The notes beneath the pieces are model-generated. The model was not told the DNA's origin. It saw only the letters and a program-made list of their open reading frames with translations, and did no database searches. This document shows positions 6,372 through 14,748 of a DNA stretch of 17,462 bases, piece by piece. Source of the DNA: Labilibaculum sp. (GTDB lineage: Bacteria > Bacteroidota > Bacteroidia > Bacteroidales > Marinifilaceae); contig JADGFH010000036.1 of assembly GCA_016743925.1 (NCBI GenBank), positions 1 to 17,462 of the forward strand, in the 5' to 3' direction. Made by a program: the position numbers and the translations under genes. The first letter of the stretch is position 1. Each line of letters begins with the position of its first letter.

Positions 6372-7721
6372 ATGAAACATATCTTCCATATCATCGTGCT
6401 AATATTTATTTCAGCACCATTATTTAGTCAAAACCCTACCCTCGATAATTATATCAAACTAGGGATTGAAAGTAATTTAGTATTAAAGCAAAAAGAACTG
6501 GCTCATCAGGAAGCCATCGTGAAATTGAAAGAGGCACGAGGCTTTTTTTTGCCGGAAGTATCATTAAATGCTCGTTATACAATTGCACGTGGTGGTCGCA
6601 CCATTGATTTACCATTGGGTGATATGATGAATCCAGCTTACAATTCACTTAACAATCTAACAGGCTCAAATTTTCCGACGATCGCTAATGAATCTTTTTC
6701 TCTTCAGCCAGAGAAAGAACAAGAGACCAAATTTGAATTTGTACAACCTGTGTTTAATCGTTCCATTTATCTGAATAAACAAATTCAGAAAGAGAATCTT
6801 GGCATGAGCGAAGCCGATCTGAATCGATATAGAGAAACATTAGTTTATCAGATAAAGGAAGCCTACTACAATATTTTAAAGAGTGAAAATGTTGTTCAAT
6901 TAATGCAATCCACAAAGGAATTGGTTGGTGAGAATCTTAGAGTTAGTCAAAAACTTTTGGACAATGATATGGTCACCAAAGAACATGTCTTACGATCAAA
7001 AACAGAAGTCAATAAAGTTGCTCTAAGTGAAACTGAAGCCCTAAAAGGTCACCAGTTGGCTATTGCTTACCTGAATTTTTTGCTAAACCGACCATTGGAA
7101 GAGCCAATTGAAACAGAAGTTAAGGCCGAACCAATACATACTTATAATCAGATACACTTAGCAGATCAGGCAATTAATAAACGTGCAGAGTTGAAAATAA
7201 TGGATCACCAAATTGAGAGTCTTGATTTATTAGCCAAAGTAAATAGTGCAGCCAATTTGCCAAGCTTAACTTTCGTTGCCAATTATGGTTTTCTGGGCGA
7301 AGAATATAAATTTAGTTCTGACGATGATGTTTTAACAGGTACGTTGTCACTCAATTGGACATTATTTAAAGGACGTGTTAACAAACGTAAGCGACAGCAA
7401 ACATTGATTCAAAAGCAACAAGCTGAACTCTCCAAAGTCAACCTAAGTAACAGTATACGATTAGAAGTAAAAGAGAGTTTGTTGGAAGTCGATCGCCAGA
7501 AAAGTAATATAGAACTGAGTGAAACGCAAAGTCGTGAGTCGCAAGAAGTCTACAGAATAATAGAAAAGAAATACCGATTAGGCGAATCGTCACTGCTTGA
7601 ATTAATGGATGCCCGTACCAACATGACAGATGCTGAATTTAACCTCATTATAAGTCGATTTGACTATTGGGTAAGCATCGCTAATTTAGAATATACGACT
7701 GCCTCACCCACATTTCTATAA
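6372..7721 (+). CDS. TolC-family outer-membrane efflux channel
   Basis: A 449-aa outer-membrane factor with an N-terminal signal peptide (MKHIFHIIVLIFISAPLFSQ). Long amphipathic alpha-helical stretches are arranged as two repeats (~25-230 and ~245-445), as in TolC. The late segment KKYRLGESSLLELMDARTNM, followed by an AEFNLI helix, is a family hallmark. The protein forms the outer channel of a tripartite pump. The adaptor and RND permease follow in the same direction after 113 and 102 bp. It starts with ATG and its length is typical. Its early coding region contains a terminator-like hairpin and T8 run (separate entry). The substrate is unknown. Confidence 0.93.
   Translation: MKHIFHIIVLIFISAPLFSQNPTLDNYIKLGIESNLVLKQKELAHQEAIVKLKEARGFFLPEVSLNARYTIARGGRTIDLPLGDMMNPAYNSLNNLTGSNFPTIANESFSLQPEKEQETKFEFVQPVFNRSIYLNKQIQKENLGMSEADLNRYRETLVYQIKEAYYNILKSENVVQLMQSTKELVGENLRVSQKLLDNDMVTKEHVLRSKTEVNKVALSETEALKGHQLAIAYLNFLLNRPLEEPIETEVKAEPIHTYNQIHLADQAINKRAELKIMDHQIESLDLLAKVNSAANLPSLTFVANYGFLGEEYKFSSDDDVLTGTLSLNWTLFKGRVNKRKRQQTLIQKQQAELSKVNLSNSIRLEVKESLLEVDRQKSNIELSETQSRESQEVYRIIEKKYRLGESSLLELMDARTNMTDAEFNLIISRFDYWVSIANLEYTTASPTFL
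6513..6550 (+). terminator. Terminator-like hairpin plus T8 inside the TolC-type gene
   Basis: The left arm GCCATCGTG (6513-6521) pairs with CACGAGGC (6535-6542), giving an 8-bp GC-rich stem with one bulged A, a 13-base loop, and then eight consecutive T (6543-6550). This has the form of an intrinsic terminator but lies about 140 bases into a coding sequence. Under normal translation ribosomes should disrupt it. If translation were poor it could end the transcript before the pump genes. The bulge and large loop weaken it, and chance is possible. Confidence 0.35.
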
Positions 7722-7834
7722 TCTTACTCACATATAACTACATAAATATTTCTCTTCAAGAAAAATTATTCCGGTTAAGACTGCATATACGTAATCTCAA
7801 ATAAACAAAAAAGTAACAATCATATACTACAAGC

Positions 7835-8926
7835 ATGAAAGCAATCAATTTATCTCAAAGCATAAGAAAAATAGCCCTATATTTTTTGTATCTCATCGTT
7901 GGATCTATTTTAGTGATTCCTGTACAAAGTTGCTCGCAACAAGATGAGAAAGCAAAAAATATGAATGAGCCAGAAATAGCTACTCATGTTAAAACAGCCG
8001 CTATTCAATCGGCTGAAATGGCCATTCCTATCCGTATATCAGGAACAGTATCACCAGCACATGAGACAAGACTGAGTTTTAAAACTGGTGGTATCATCAA
8101 ATCTATAAATGTGGATGAAGGAGATCGTGTAAAAGCAGGAGCAATTTTAGCAACACTTAATCTTGATGAGATTCAAGCACAAGTGTTACAGGCACGCGTT
8201 AGTCTTGAAAAATCTGAAAGAGATTATAAACGTTCTTCAGCTCTTTACAGAGATACAGTTGGAACTCTAGAACGTCTTCAGAATGCGACAACAGCTTTGG
8301 AAATGTCCAAAGCTAACATGGTGATGGCTGAGCACAATTTAAAATTCTCTACCATTACAGCACCAACAAATGGAATTATCCTCCAGAAATTCGTGGAAGA
8401 AAATGAATTAGCTTCTCCTGGCGCACCTATACTGTATTTTGCATCTACAAGTACACAATGGATTTTAAAAGTAGGATTGACCGATAAGGATGTAGTAAGA
8501 GTTCGTCTTGGAGACCCAGCAAATATCTCAATGGATGCATGGCCTAGTAAACAACTAGAAGGTGCAATCTCGCAAATTGGTGATGCGCCTGATGCAATTA
8601 CTGGATTATACACGATTGAAATAACTATACAAACTATAAACTTAGCAGTTAAACCAGGTTTCTTTGCACGAGCCGAGATAATACCATCCCAAAAGGCAAC
8701 ATACACTTTAATCCCTATAAGTGCTCTTCAAGAAGGTGTTGGCAATCAAGTCGATATTTATACGGTAAAAGATAACATGCATCTTTATAAAGAAAGTATT
8801 CGAGTAGATAAAATTCTAAATGACATGCTAGCTCTCTCGAACAGATCTGATTTAATTGGGAAGAAAGTGGTGATTGAACAAAGCAAAGATCTTAAAAATA
8901 ATCAGACGGTTACAATCAAGAATTAG
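7835..8926 (+). CDS. RND efflux periplasmic adaptor lipoprotein (membrane fusion protein)
   Basis: A 363-aa HlyD/AcrA-type adaptor that bridges the inner-membrane RND pump to the outer-membrane channel. The N-terminus has a positive region, a hydrophobic helix and a lipobox-like VQSC, so Cys33 is the likely lipidated residue. The first half of the lipoyl/barrel-sandwich domain (KTGGIIKSINVDEGDRVKAG, ~81-105) is followed by the alpha-hairpin (~108-165), the second lipoyl half (APTNGIILQKFVEENELASPG), a beta-barrel domain (~205-280) and a membrane-proximal domain. It lies between the channel and permease genes in the same direction. The transported compounds are unknown. Confidence 0.93.
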   Translation: MKAINLSQSIRKIALYFLYLIVGSILVIPVQSCSQQDEKAKNMNEPEIATHVKTAAIQSAEMAIPIRISGTVSPAHETRLSFKTGGIIKSINVDEGDRVKAGAILATLNLDEIQAQVLQARVSLEKSERDYKRSSALYRDTVGTLERLQNATTALEMSKANMVMAEHNLKFSTITAPTNGIILQKFVEENELASPGAPILYFASTSTQWILKVGLTDKDVVRVRLGDPANISMDAWPSKQLEGAISQIGDAPDAITGLYTIEITIQTINLAVKPGFFARAEIIPSQKATYTLIPISALQEGVGNQVDIYTVKDNMHLYKESIRVDKILNDMLALSNRSDLIGKKVVIEQSKDLKNNQTVTIKN

Positions 8927-8972
8927 ATCAGAAATTATTTGTAGTATTTGAACTCTATTTAATAAGCAGATC

Positions 8973-8988
8973 GATATTACAAAATATC
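8973..8988. repeat. Short inverted repeat in the adaptor-permease intergenic gap
   Basis: GATATT-ACAA-AATATC is a perfect 6-bp inverted repeat with a 4-base loop in the 102-bp gap upstream of the RND permease gene. It is AT-rich and has no T-run after it, so it is not a terminator. It could be a weak mRNA hairpin or a protein site. Chance is likely in DNA this rich in A and T. Confidence 0.25.
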
Positions 8989-9028
8989 ATATAAAAGAAT
9001 ATTTTATACTTATTTAGCATCAAGCATA

Positions 9029-12000
9029 ATGAAAATACCTCGATTAGCAATACACAACTATCAGTTCACTCTCGTGCTGGTTTTCTTGGTCGCAATTATG
9101 GGACTAGTCTCCTATAATACCATGCCCAAATCAGAAGATCCCGCTATAGAGTTTAATATGTCCACCATACTAATTATCAACCCAGGGGCATCACCGGAAG
9201 ACATGGAAACGCTGATTGTTAATCCAATTGAAGAAGAAATAAATGAATTGGAAGATATAAAGAATGTCAAAACCGAAATTACAAATGGAGTAGCTTCTAT
9301 CAAAATTGAACTTGAATATGGTATTGATAGTGATAATAAACACAGGGAAATCGTTCAAATTGTAAACGAACTGAGCGCTGATTTACCCGAAACCATAGTG
9401 CGTACAGATTTGGAACAACCTTCTGTTTTTGATGTAAGCATCATACAATTAGCCATAATTTCAGCCGATGCTTCTCCAGCACAATTGAAAAAAACAGCCG
9501 AAGCTCTAAAAGACAAACTGGAAAACAGTGCAGGTGTAAGAGCCGTTAAGTTGGACGCAGAGCAAGATTTGGATATAAGAATTAAATGTGATCTTGAAAA
9601 AATGGCACACTACAAAATGTCATTGGGACAGGTGATGCTGACCATTCAAAACCTAAATCGTAGTATCCCTGGTGGAAGTATTAAGCTTGGCAATAAAGAG
9701 TTCAATATTGAATCCAGTGGCTTATATGAGGATTTAGAACAGATCAGAAATACAGTAATCAGCAGTGGCAACAATCAAATCATAAAACTTAAAGAAATAG
9801 CTACAGTCACCTATGATTATGAGAAAAAAGAAGAATTTGCTACTTACAATGGCCAAGCTGCAGTCTGGTTATCTGTACAGCAAAAAGAGGGGATGAATAT
9901 TTATGATGTTACGGAAGGTGTAGATGAACGTATTGCAGAATTTAGTAAGCATGTTCAAGCTGATGTTTCTATTGTTCCCGTTTTTAAACAAGCCGATAGT
10001 GTTAAAACTCGATTGGGGCAATTCACATCCAGTTTTCTACAAGGAATTTTAATCGTAGGAATAATTGTATTTCTTGCTGTAGGTTTTCGTGCCTCTGTTG
10101 TAGTCATGTTATCAATTCCACTTTCTATTCTTACAGGAATAGGTCTTATTGATGTATCTGGATTTGGCTTACAACAAATGACTATTGCAGGCCTAATTAT
10201 TGCTTTAGGAATGCTGGTAGACAACAGCATAGCCATTGTTGAAAATATATCTCGCTTTATTAAAAAGGAATTATCACCTGTTGAAGCTGCCATAAAAGGA
10301 GCATCTGAAATTGGAATGGCTCTGGTTAGTTCCACTGCTACAACTGTTTTGGCTTTTGCACCCATGTTGATGATGGGTAACGACGTAGGAGATTTTATCA
10401 AGAGTATGATATTGATTGTGGTTTTCACCTTACTAGCCTCACTTGTCATTGCCCTTACTTTTGCCCCATTTATAAGTAGTCGGGTTTTAAAAAAGCAAGA
10501 AGAAAATAAAAAAACAGTTCTATTGGATCAATTTATAGATAAGTATTATCAAAAATGGGTGAAAGGGGCTATAAGTCGACCAGTGATTACCCTTATAGCT
10601 GGTTTAGTTATATTCTTGGGTTCTGTTTCATTAATGCCTTTCATTGGGGTAAGTTTCTTCCCTAAGGCAGAAAAAAATCAATTAATTGTCAATGTGATCG
10701 CACCAGAAGGCAGTAATCTGGATCATACAAACAAAGCAATTAAATATGCAGAAAGTGTACTAAAAAGCCATTCCTATGTTGAAAACATTGCCGCAAATGT
10801 TGGTATGGGCAATCCACAAGCATATTATAATATGGATAACTTAACACCCGCTGTAAACAAAGGTCAGCTTCTGGTCATATTGGGTGAATATGACTACGAT
10901 AAAGTGGCTAATCTTATTAAAGAATTACGTACTACTTTTGCGACTTACAGTGGAGCACGTCTAGAGGTAAAAGAGTTTGGACAAGGCCCTCCTGTAGATT
11001 CTCCTATTGAAGTTCGATTATTCTCAGATGAATTGGAAGATTTGAAATCAATTGCAGCTGATGTTGAACAACTTATCTCTAAGGCACCCGCTGCCATAAA
11101 TATCAATAATCCACTGGCTGAAGATCAAACTTCATTAAAAATAAAAATCAACTATGAAAAAGCAGGTATGCTAGGCATTAATATCATCGATATTGATATG
11201 GCGGTGCGTGCTGCCATAAATGGTCTTAGCATTGGGTCTTTTCAGGATAATTTGGGTGATGAATATAAAATCATTTTGGAATCGAATATGGTAGGTGCTC
11301 CAGAAATACCTTCACTTGATCGTATTTTTATTACCTCACAGCGTGGTGGACAAATTCCTTTGTCACAAGTATCAGAATTGATATTTGATAAAAACATCAA
11401 ACGAATTGATCACTATAATTTAGAACGTTTTATAACCGTATCGGCCGATGTGGATGAAACTGAAATGAGTATTGCTAAAGTCACTTCCAATATTGTTGAA
11501 CAACTTAAACAATACGACTTTCCAACAGGTAGTAATTTTGGTATGGGAGGAGAACAGGAAAATCGTGACGAAAGTTTTGGTGGTTTAGGGCAAGCTCTGA
11601 TAATTGCACTTCTGGGTATATTTGCTGTACTGGTATTGCAATTTCGCTCATTCAGTCAGCCACTTATCGTTTTTTCGGCAATTCCACTCTCTATCTCGGG
11701 TGCTTTTATTGTACTTTTAATTACGGGTTACTCTTTCTCTTTTATGGCATTTGTTGGCTTAACCAGCTTAATGGGAATTGTTGTTAATTCCAGTATCATA
11801 CTGGTTGATTATGCCAATCAAAAGCGATTAGAAGGTCTTAAAACATTAGATGCAATCATCGAAGCGGCAAAAACCCGTTTTACACCAATTCTTTTAACAA
11901 CAATTACAACTATTGCTGGTTTGTTACCACTCACACTGTCTGGCGGTAAAATGTGGGCTCCAATGGGATGGGCTATTATTGGAGGCTTATTTCTATCAAC

Positions 12001-12055
12001 TGGACTAACCTTACTAATTGTACCAGTATTATACAATGTTCTGACAAAGGATTAG
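9029..12055 (+). CDS. RND-superfamily efflux permease (AcrB-like inner-membrane pump)
   Basis: A 1008-aa proton-driven pump with the standard RND plan: TM1 (~11-31), a large periplasmic loop (~32-325), TM2-TM6 and then TM7 by ~540, a second large loop (~541-840), and TM8-TM12 to the end. In TM4 the proton-relay motif reads GMLVDNSIAIVEN, so Asp398 is kept and the second AcrB Asp is Asn399. In TM10 the AcrB lysine position is Asn920 (GIVVNSSIILVDY). These variants are common in less-characterised Bacteroidota RND pumps. Length and topology are complete, with no frameshift. It is the last gene of the plus-strand cluster, 102 bp after the adaptor gene. Heavy-metal (CzcA) and drug (HAE) pumps share this plan. 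I see no clear metal-site signature, so export of small organic molecules is the likelier but unproven role. Confidence 0.94.
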   Translation: MKIPRLAIHNYQFTLVLVFLVAIMGLVSYNTMPKSEDPAIEFNMSTILIINPGASPEDMETLIVNPIEEEINELEDIKNVKTEITNGVASIKIELEYGIDSDNKHREIVQIVNELSADLPETIVRTDLEQPSVFDVSIIQLAIISADASPAQLKKTAEALKDKLENSAGVRAVKLDAEQDLDIRIKCDLEKMAHYKMSLGQVMLTIQNLNRSIPGGSIKLGNKEFNIESSGLYEDLEQIRNTVISSGNNQIIKLKEIATVTYDYEKKEEFATYNGQAAVWLSVQQKEGMNIYDVTEGVDERIAEFSKHVQADVSIVPVFKQADSVKTRLGQFTSSFLQGILIVGIIVFLAVGFRASVVVMLSIPLSILTGIGLIDVSGFGLQQMTIAGLIIALGMLVDNSIAIVENISRFIKKELSPVEAAIKGASEIGMALVSSTATTVLAFAPMLMMGNDVGDFIKSMILIVVFTLLASLVIALTFAPFISSRVLKKQEENKKTVLLDQFIDKYYQKWVKGAISRPVITLIAGLVIFLGSVSLMPFIGVSFFPKAEKNQLIVNVIAPEGSNLDHTNKAIKYAESVLKSHSYVENIAANVGMGNPQAYYNMDNLTPAVNKGQLLVILGEYDYDKVANLIKELRTTFATYSGARLEVKEFGQGPPVDSPIEVRLFSDELEDLKSIAADVEQLISKAPAAININNPLAEDQTSLKIKINYEKAGMLGINIIDIDMAVRAAINGLSIGSFQDNLGDEYKIILESNMVGAPEIPSLDRIFITSQRGGQIPLSQVSELIFDKNIKRIDHYNLERFITVSADVDETEMSIAKVTSNIVEQLKQYDFPTGSNFGMGGEQENRDESFGGLGQALIIALLGIFAVLVLQFRSFSQPLIVFSAIPLSISGAFIVLLITGYSFSFMAFVGLTSLMGIVVNSSIILVDYANQKRLEGLKTLDAIIEAAKTRFTPILLTTITTIAGLLPLTLSGGKMWAPMGWAIIGGLFLSTGLTLLIVPVLYNVLTKD

Positions 12056-12107
12056 ATTCTATCAAAAAATGATTAATTGTCAGGCGTACCAACAATAAAA
12101 AATAAAT

Positions 12108-12131
12108 CCTCCCAAACTCATGTTGGGGAGG
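12108..12131. terminator. Hairpin between convergent permease and kinase genes
   Basis: CCTCCCAA (from 12108) pairs with TTGGGGAGG (to 12131), with one bulged base and a short loop. The sequence to its left is rich in A (T on the minus strand), so it has terminator form mainly for minus-strand transcripts from the kinase operon ending at 12341. Its position 52 bp after the permease stop means it may also stop plus-strand transcription, although the T-run on that side is poor. Confidence 0.5.
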
Positions 12132-12340
12132 AATTGCTTCGTAGCCCCAATAGAACTCAATCACTAAGTGATGAATACCAGCTCCTTATAGACTTAAGTG
12201 TATTTTAATATCCGTTTATTGGTCTCCCTTGGAAATATTCAACCATTTCTTCGATCTAGAGTACAAATACTCTTTTAAACAACAATATTTATAAAAATTT
12301 AGTTTTTAAAGAATGAATGAGGATTGTTTGAGACTTTCGT

Positions 12341-14263
12341 CTATGAATTTTTATACGGTATAGTAAAATAGAAAGTTGAACCTCTGTTTAGTTCCGATTT
12401 TAACCATATTTTGCCACCAAGAAGTTCGATATACGCTTTTGAGATTGACAAACCCAAACCAGATCCGCTTGATTTGGTTAAATCAGTATTATCCACCTGA
12501 CGAAAACGTTCAAAAATTACTTGATGCATTTCATTTGGAATTCCTATGCCCGAATCTTCAACAAAAAATACAATTTCTTCATTTTTAATAATATATCCGA
12601 ATTTAACACCTCCCTGATTCGTGAATTTTAATGCATTGTTTAAAAGATTGGAACAAATTTGAGTAAGTTTTGTTTCATCAGAAATAACAAAGGTCTCTAA
12701 GTTGGGTACGGAGAGTTCCAATTCGATATCTAAATTTAGTTTTTTAGCTTTAAACTGAAATTGTTTTAGCAATACCTTTAGGATTGAATTAAGCTCAAAC
12801 TTTGTTTCTGAAATGTTTTCTTGCCCTGCCTCTATAGTCGCAATATTAACAATATCAGTAATAATTGAAAGTAATTGATCGCTGCCTTGATTTATTATTT
12901 CAATAAAATTTTGTCGTTTTTCTGGAAGTAAATCCGGATCATTCAGAAAACTTGTGAATCCAACAATTGCATTAAGGGGGGTTCTAATCTCATGCGAAAT
13001 ATTTTGAAGAAAAGCTGTTTTTAATAGGTCACTTTCTTCAGCTTTTTCTTTAGCCTCCAACAATTCAAGTTCCATTTGTTTTCGTTCTGTAATATCAATT
13101 TCAATACCATCCCAGCAAACAATTCCTTTAATAATACGTGGTTTTGAGATATAATACGCCCATCTTATCGTTCCATTTGGAGAAATTACTCTTGCTTCAG
13201 TTTGAAAAATAGACATTGATTTTAACGCGCTTTTTTCCTTTTCTATAAGTTCATTTATATCATCGGGGTGCAATTTGCCATATATTAAATCAGGATTTTC
13301 TTTCGCTTCTTCAACAGTGCAATCATATAATTTGTTGACAGTTTCACTTACGTAAGTAAACTGCCTCTTGTTTTCATCTAGCATGGCAACCTGATATATC
13401 ATGCCATTCACAAAATTATCCGCAATAAGTTTCAATTGATTTTCCCTTTCTTCAGCCTTTTCTTTAGCCTTCAATAATTCAAACTCCATTTGTTTTCGTT
13501 CTGTAATATCGTGAAACGAACCTTCACTACCAATGGGTTCGTTATTTTCATTCAACATTACATGGGCATTAACTGAAACATATTTTATTTGGCCTGATTT
13601 AGTTATAAGTCGTACTTCATAGTCCCACACTTCTCCTTTTTTGGTTATTGTTTTTAATATCAAGTCTTGTACATTTGGATCGTAGTATAAAAAAATAATT
13701 TCTTTACCTATTAGTTCATTTCGCGAATAACCCGAAATACGAATAATTGAAGGACTAACTTCTTTAATTATACCATAGCTATCAATTTGGTAAAATACAT
13801 CCTGAACATTTTCGAAAATTTTCCTATATTTTTTTTCACTTTTGTACAGAGCCAATTGTGTAAGTATTCGTTCATTCTGCATCTTTTTGAACTCCAATAC
13901 TGTTTCAATGGTTGTCACGAGTCCACGTATGTGACTTACCGATTTGATAATATAGTCGGAAGCTCCCAATTTCATAGCTTGAATGGCAATTTCTTCTGAT
14001 CCGGTACCAGTTACTATGATTACTGGTGTATTGGGACATTTCTCTTTAACTATTTTAAGTACTTGTAATCCATTAAAACCAAGAATGTTAAAATCACTTA
14101 AGATGATGTCAAAATTTATTTCTGCGAGGTGTTGTTCAAATGTTTCTCGATTAGCGGCTTCTTTAATTTCAAAGGCGTTATGTTCTTTAACGAGTGCATC
14201 TTTAACTAATTGACGATCGAGTGGATTATCATCTATATGCAGAACTTTAATTTTAGTTTCCAT
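12341..14263 (-). CDS. Receiver-PAS-PAS histidine kinase
   Basis: A 640-aa cytoplasmic protein with no transmembrane segment. An N-terminal receiver domain (~5-125) has acidic residues Asp11/Asp12, phospho-acceptor Asp57 in LSDFNILG, Thr85 and Lys107; Lys107 is followed by Ser instead of the usual Pro. Two PAS domains (~140-260 and ~270-395) each end in a DITERKQM linker. The HisKA domain has His424 in NISHEIRTPLNAI, and the HATPase_c domain has NLLNNALKF, EDSGIGIP and GSGLGLSIS. It could take phosphate on its receiver from the upstream kinase or regulator and modulate its own output kinase. It is the last gene of a three-gene operon, 35 bp after the single-domain regulator. Two nearly identical DNA segments encode its PAS linkers. 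Confidence 0.93.
   Translation of the reverse strand: METKIKVLHIDDNPLDRQLVKDALVKEHNAFEIKEAANRETFEQHLAEINFDIILSDFNILGFNGLQVLKIVKEKCPNTPVIIVTGTGSEEIAIQAMKLGASDYIIKSVSHIRGLVTTIETVLEFKKMQNERILTQLALYKSEKKYRKIFENVQDVFYQIDSYGIIKEVSPSIIRISGYSRNELIGKEIIFLYYDPNVQDLILKTITKKGEVWDYEVRLITKSGQIKYVSVNAHVMLNENNEPIGSEGSFHDITERKQMEFELLKAKEKAEERENQLKLIADNFVNGMIYQVAMLDENKRQFTYVSETVNKLYDCTVEEAKENPDLIYGKLHPDDINELIEKEKSALKSMSIFQTEARVISPNGTIRWAYYISKPRIIKGIVCWDGIEIDITERKQMELELLEAKEKAEESDLLKTAFLQNISHEIRTPLNAIVGFTSFLNDPDLLPEKRQNFIEIINQGSDQLLSIITDIVNIATIEAGQENISETKFELNSILKVLLKQFQFKAKKLNLDIELELSVPNLETFVISDETKLTQICSNLLNNALKFTNQGGVKFGYIIKNEEIVFFVEDSGIGIPNEMHQVIFERFRQVDNTDLTKSSGSGLGLSISKAYIELLGGKIWLKSELNRGSTFYFTIPYKNS
13035..13096. 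repeat. 62-bp direct repeat, copy 1 (PAS linker)
   Basis: This matches 13449-13510 at 57 of 62 positions. It encodes the coiled linker (ITERKQMELELLEAKEKAEE) following the second PAS domain of the receiver-kinase. The high DNA-level identity suggests fairly recent duplication of the linker, possibly with a PAS domain, or gene conversion. Confidence 0.7.
13449..13510. repeat. 62-bp direct repeat, copy 2 (PAS linker)
   Basis: The partner of 13035-13096, with five mismatches. It encodes the linker after the first PAS domain (ITERKQMEFELLKAKEKAEE). The PAS domains preceding the two linkers are clearly different from each other, so only the linker is highly similar. Confidence 0.7.
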
Positions 14264-14298
14264 AGGTAGGTAATTTTAATATATTTTGGATCATCTCA

Positions 14299-14742
14299 TT
14301 ATTCCTTGGGTGCACTAATGTTAAGCGAGAACCAATAATCGTCAATTTTTTTAACAACTTCAATAAAACCATTAAAAGCAACAGGTTTCAGAAGGTAGCT
14401 ATTTGCTCCAATATCATAACTCAGGGCACGGTCGGCTTCTTCTTTAGATGATGTAAGAATTATGACCGGAATACGTTTCAATTTTTCCGTACTTTTAATT
14501 TGTCGTAATACTTCAAAGCCATCAATGCCCGGCATTTTTAGATCAAGCAGGATTAATGTAGGAATCGGAAAATTTTCACGATTGGAAAACTGGTTGCGCC
14601 CGAAAAGATAATCCAGGGCTTCTTCGCCATTACGGGCAACATATATCTTATTTTTTAATTTAGCCTCTTTAAAAGCATCAAGGGTAAGAATTACATCCAT
14701 TGGGTTGTCTTCTACCAATAGTATTTTTGCCAGTTCATTCAT
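14299..14742 (-). CDS. Single-domain response regulator (Rcp1-like)
   Basis: A 147-aa stand-alone receiver domain without an output domain, resembling the Rcp1/CheY-like regulators that partner phytochrome-type kinases. Conserved residues are Glu11/Asp12, phospho-acceptor Asp67 (LLDLKMPG), Thr97 and Lys119-Pro120. The extended loop with YLFGRNQF, typical of Rcp1 types, is present. It starts with ATG seven bases after the stop of the upstream multi-PAS kinase and is followed after 35 bp by the receiver-kinase, so all three are almost certainly co-transcribed. It is likely phosphorylated by the large kinase, whose HisKA domain (HDLRAPL) is of the type usually paired with such regulators. Downstream output is unknown. 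Confidence 0.94.
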   Translation of the reverse strand: MNELAKILLVEDNPMDVILTLDAFKEAKLKNKIYVARNGEEALDYLFGRNQFSNRENFPIPTLILLDLKMPGIDGFEVLRQIKSTEKLKRIPVIILTSSKEEADRALSYDIGANSYLLKPVAFNGFIEVVKKIDDYWFSLNISAPKE

Positions 14743-14748
14743 GATATC

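Noticed and set aside
8278..8706. 142-codon open frame opposite the adaptor gene
   Set aside because: It is a shadow of the adaptor coding sequence with no independent support.
9955..10449. 164-codon open frame on the minus strand within the RND permease gene
   Set aside because: It lies wholly opposite a well-supported coding gene, its translation resembles no family I know, and it has no promoter or ribosome-binding support.
12160..12172. Short palindrome ATCACTAAGTGAT after the permease gene
   Set aside because: It is short, with no T-run and no promoter nearby, so no function can be supported.
12331..12342. GACTTTCGTC core at 12332-12341 identical to the centre of the FNR-like operators
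   Set aside because: The outer bases differ (GAGAC/GTCTA instead of TTGAC/GTCAA) and it overlaps the stop codon of the receiver-kinase gene, not a promoter. It is probably chance.
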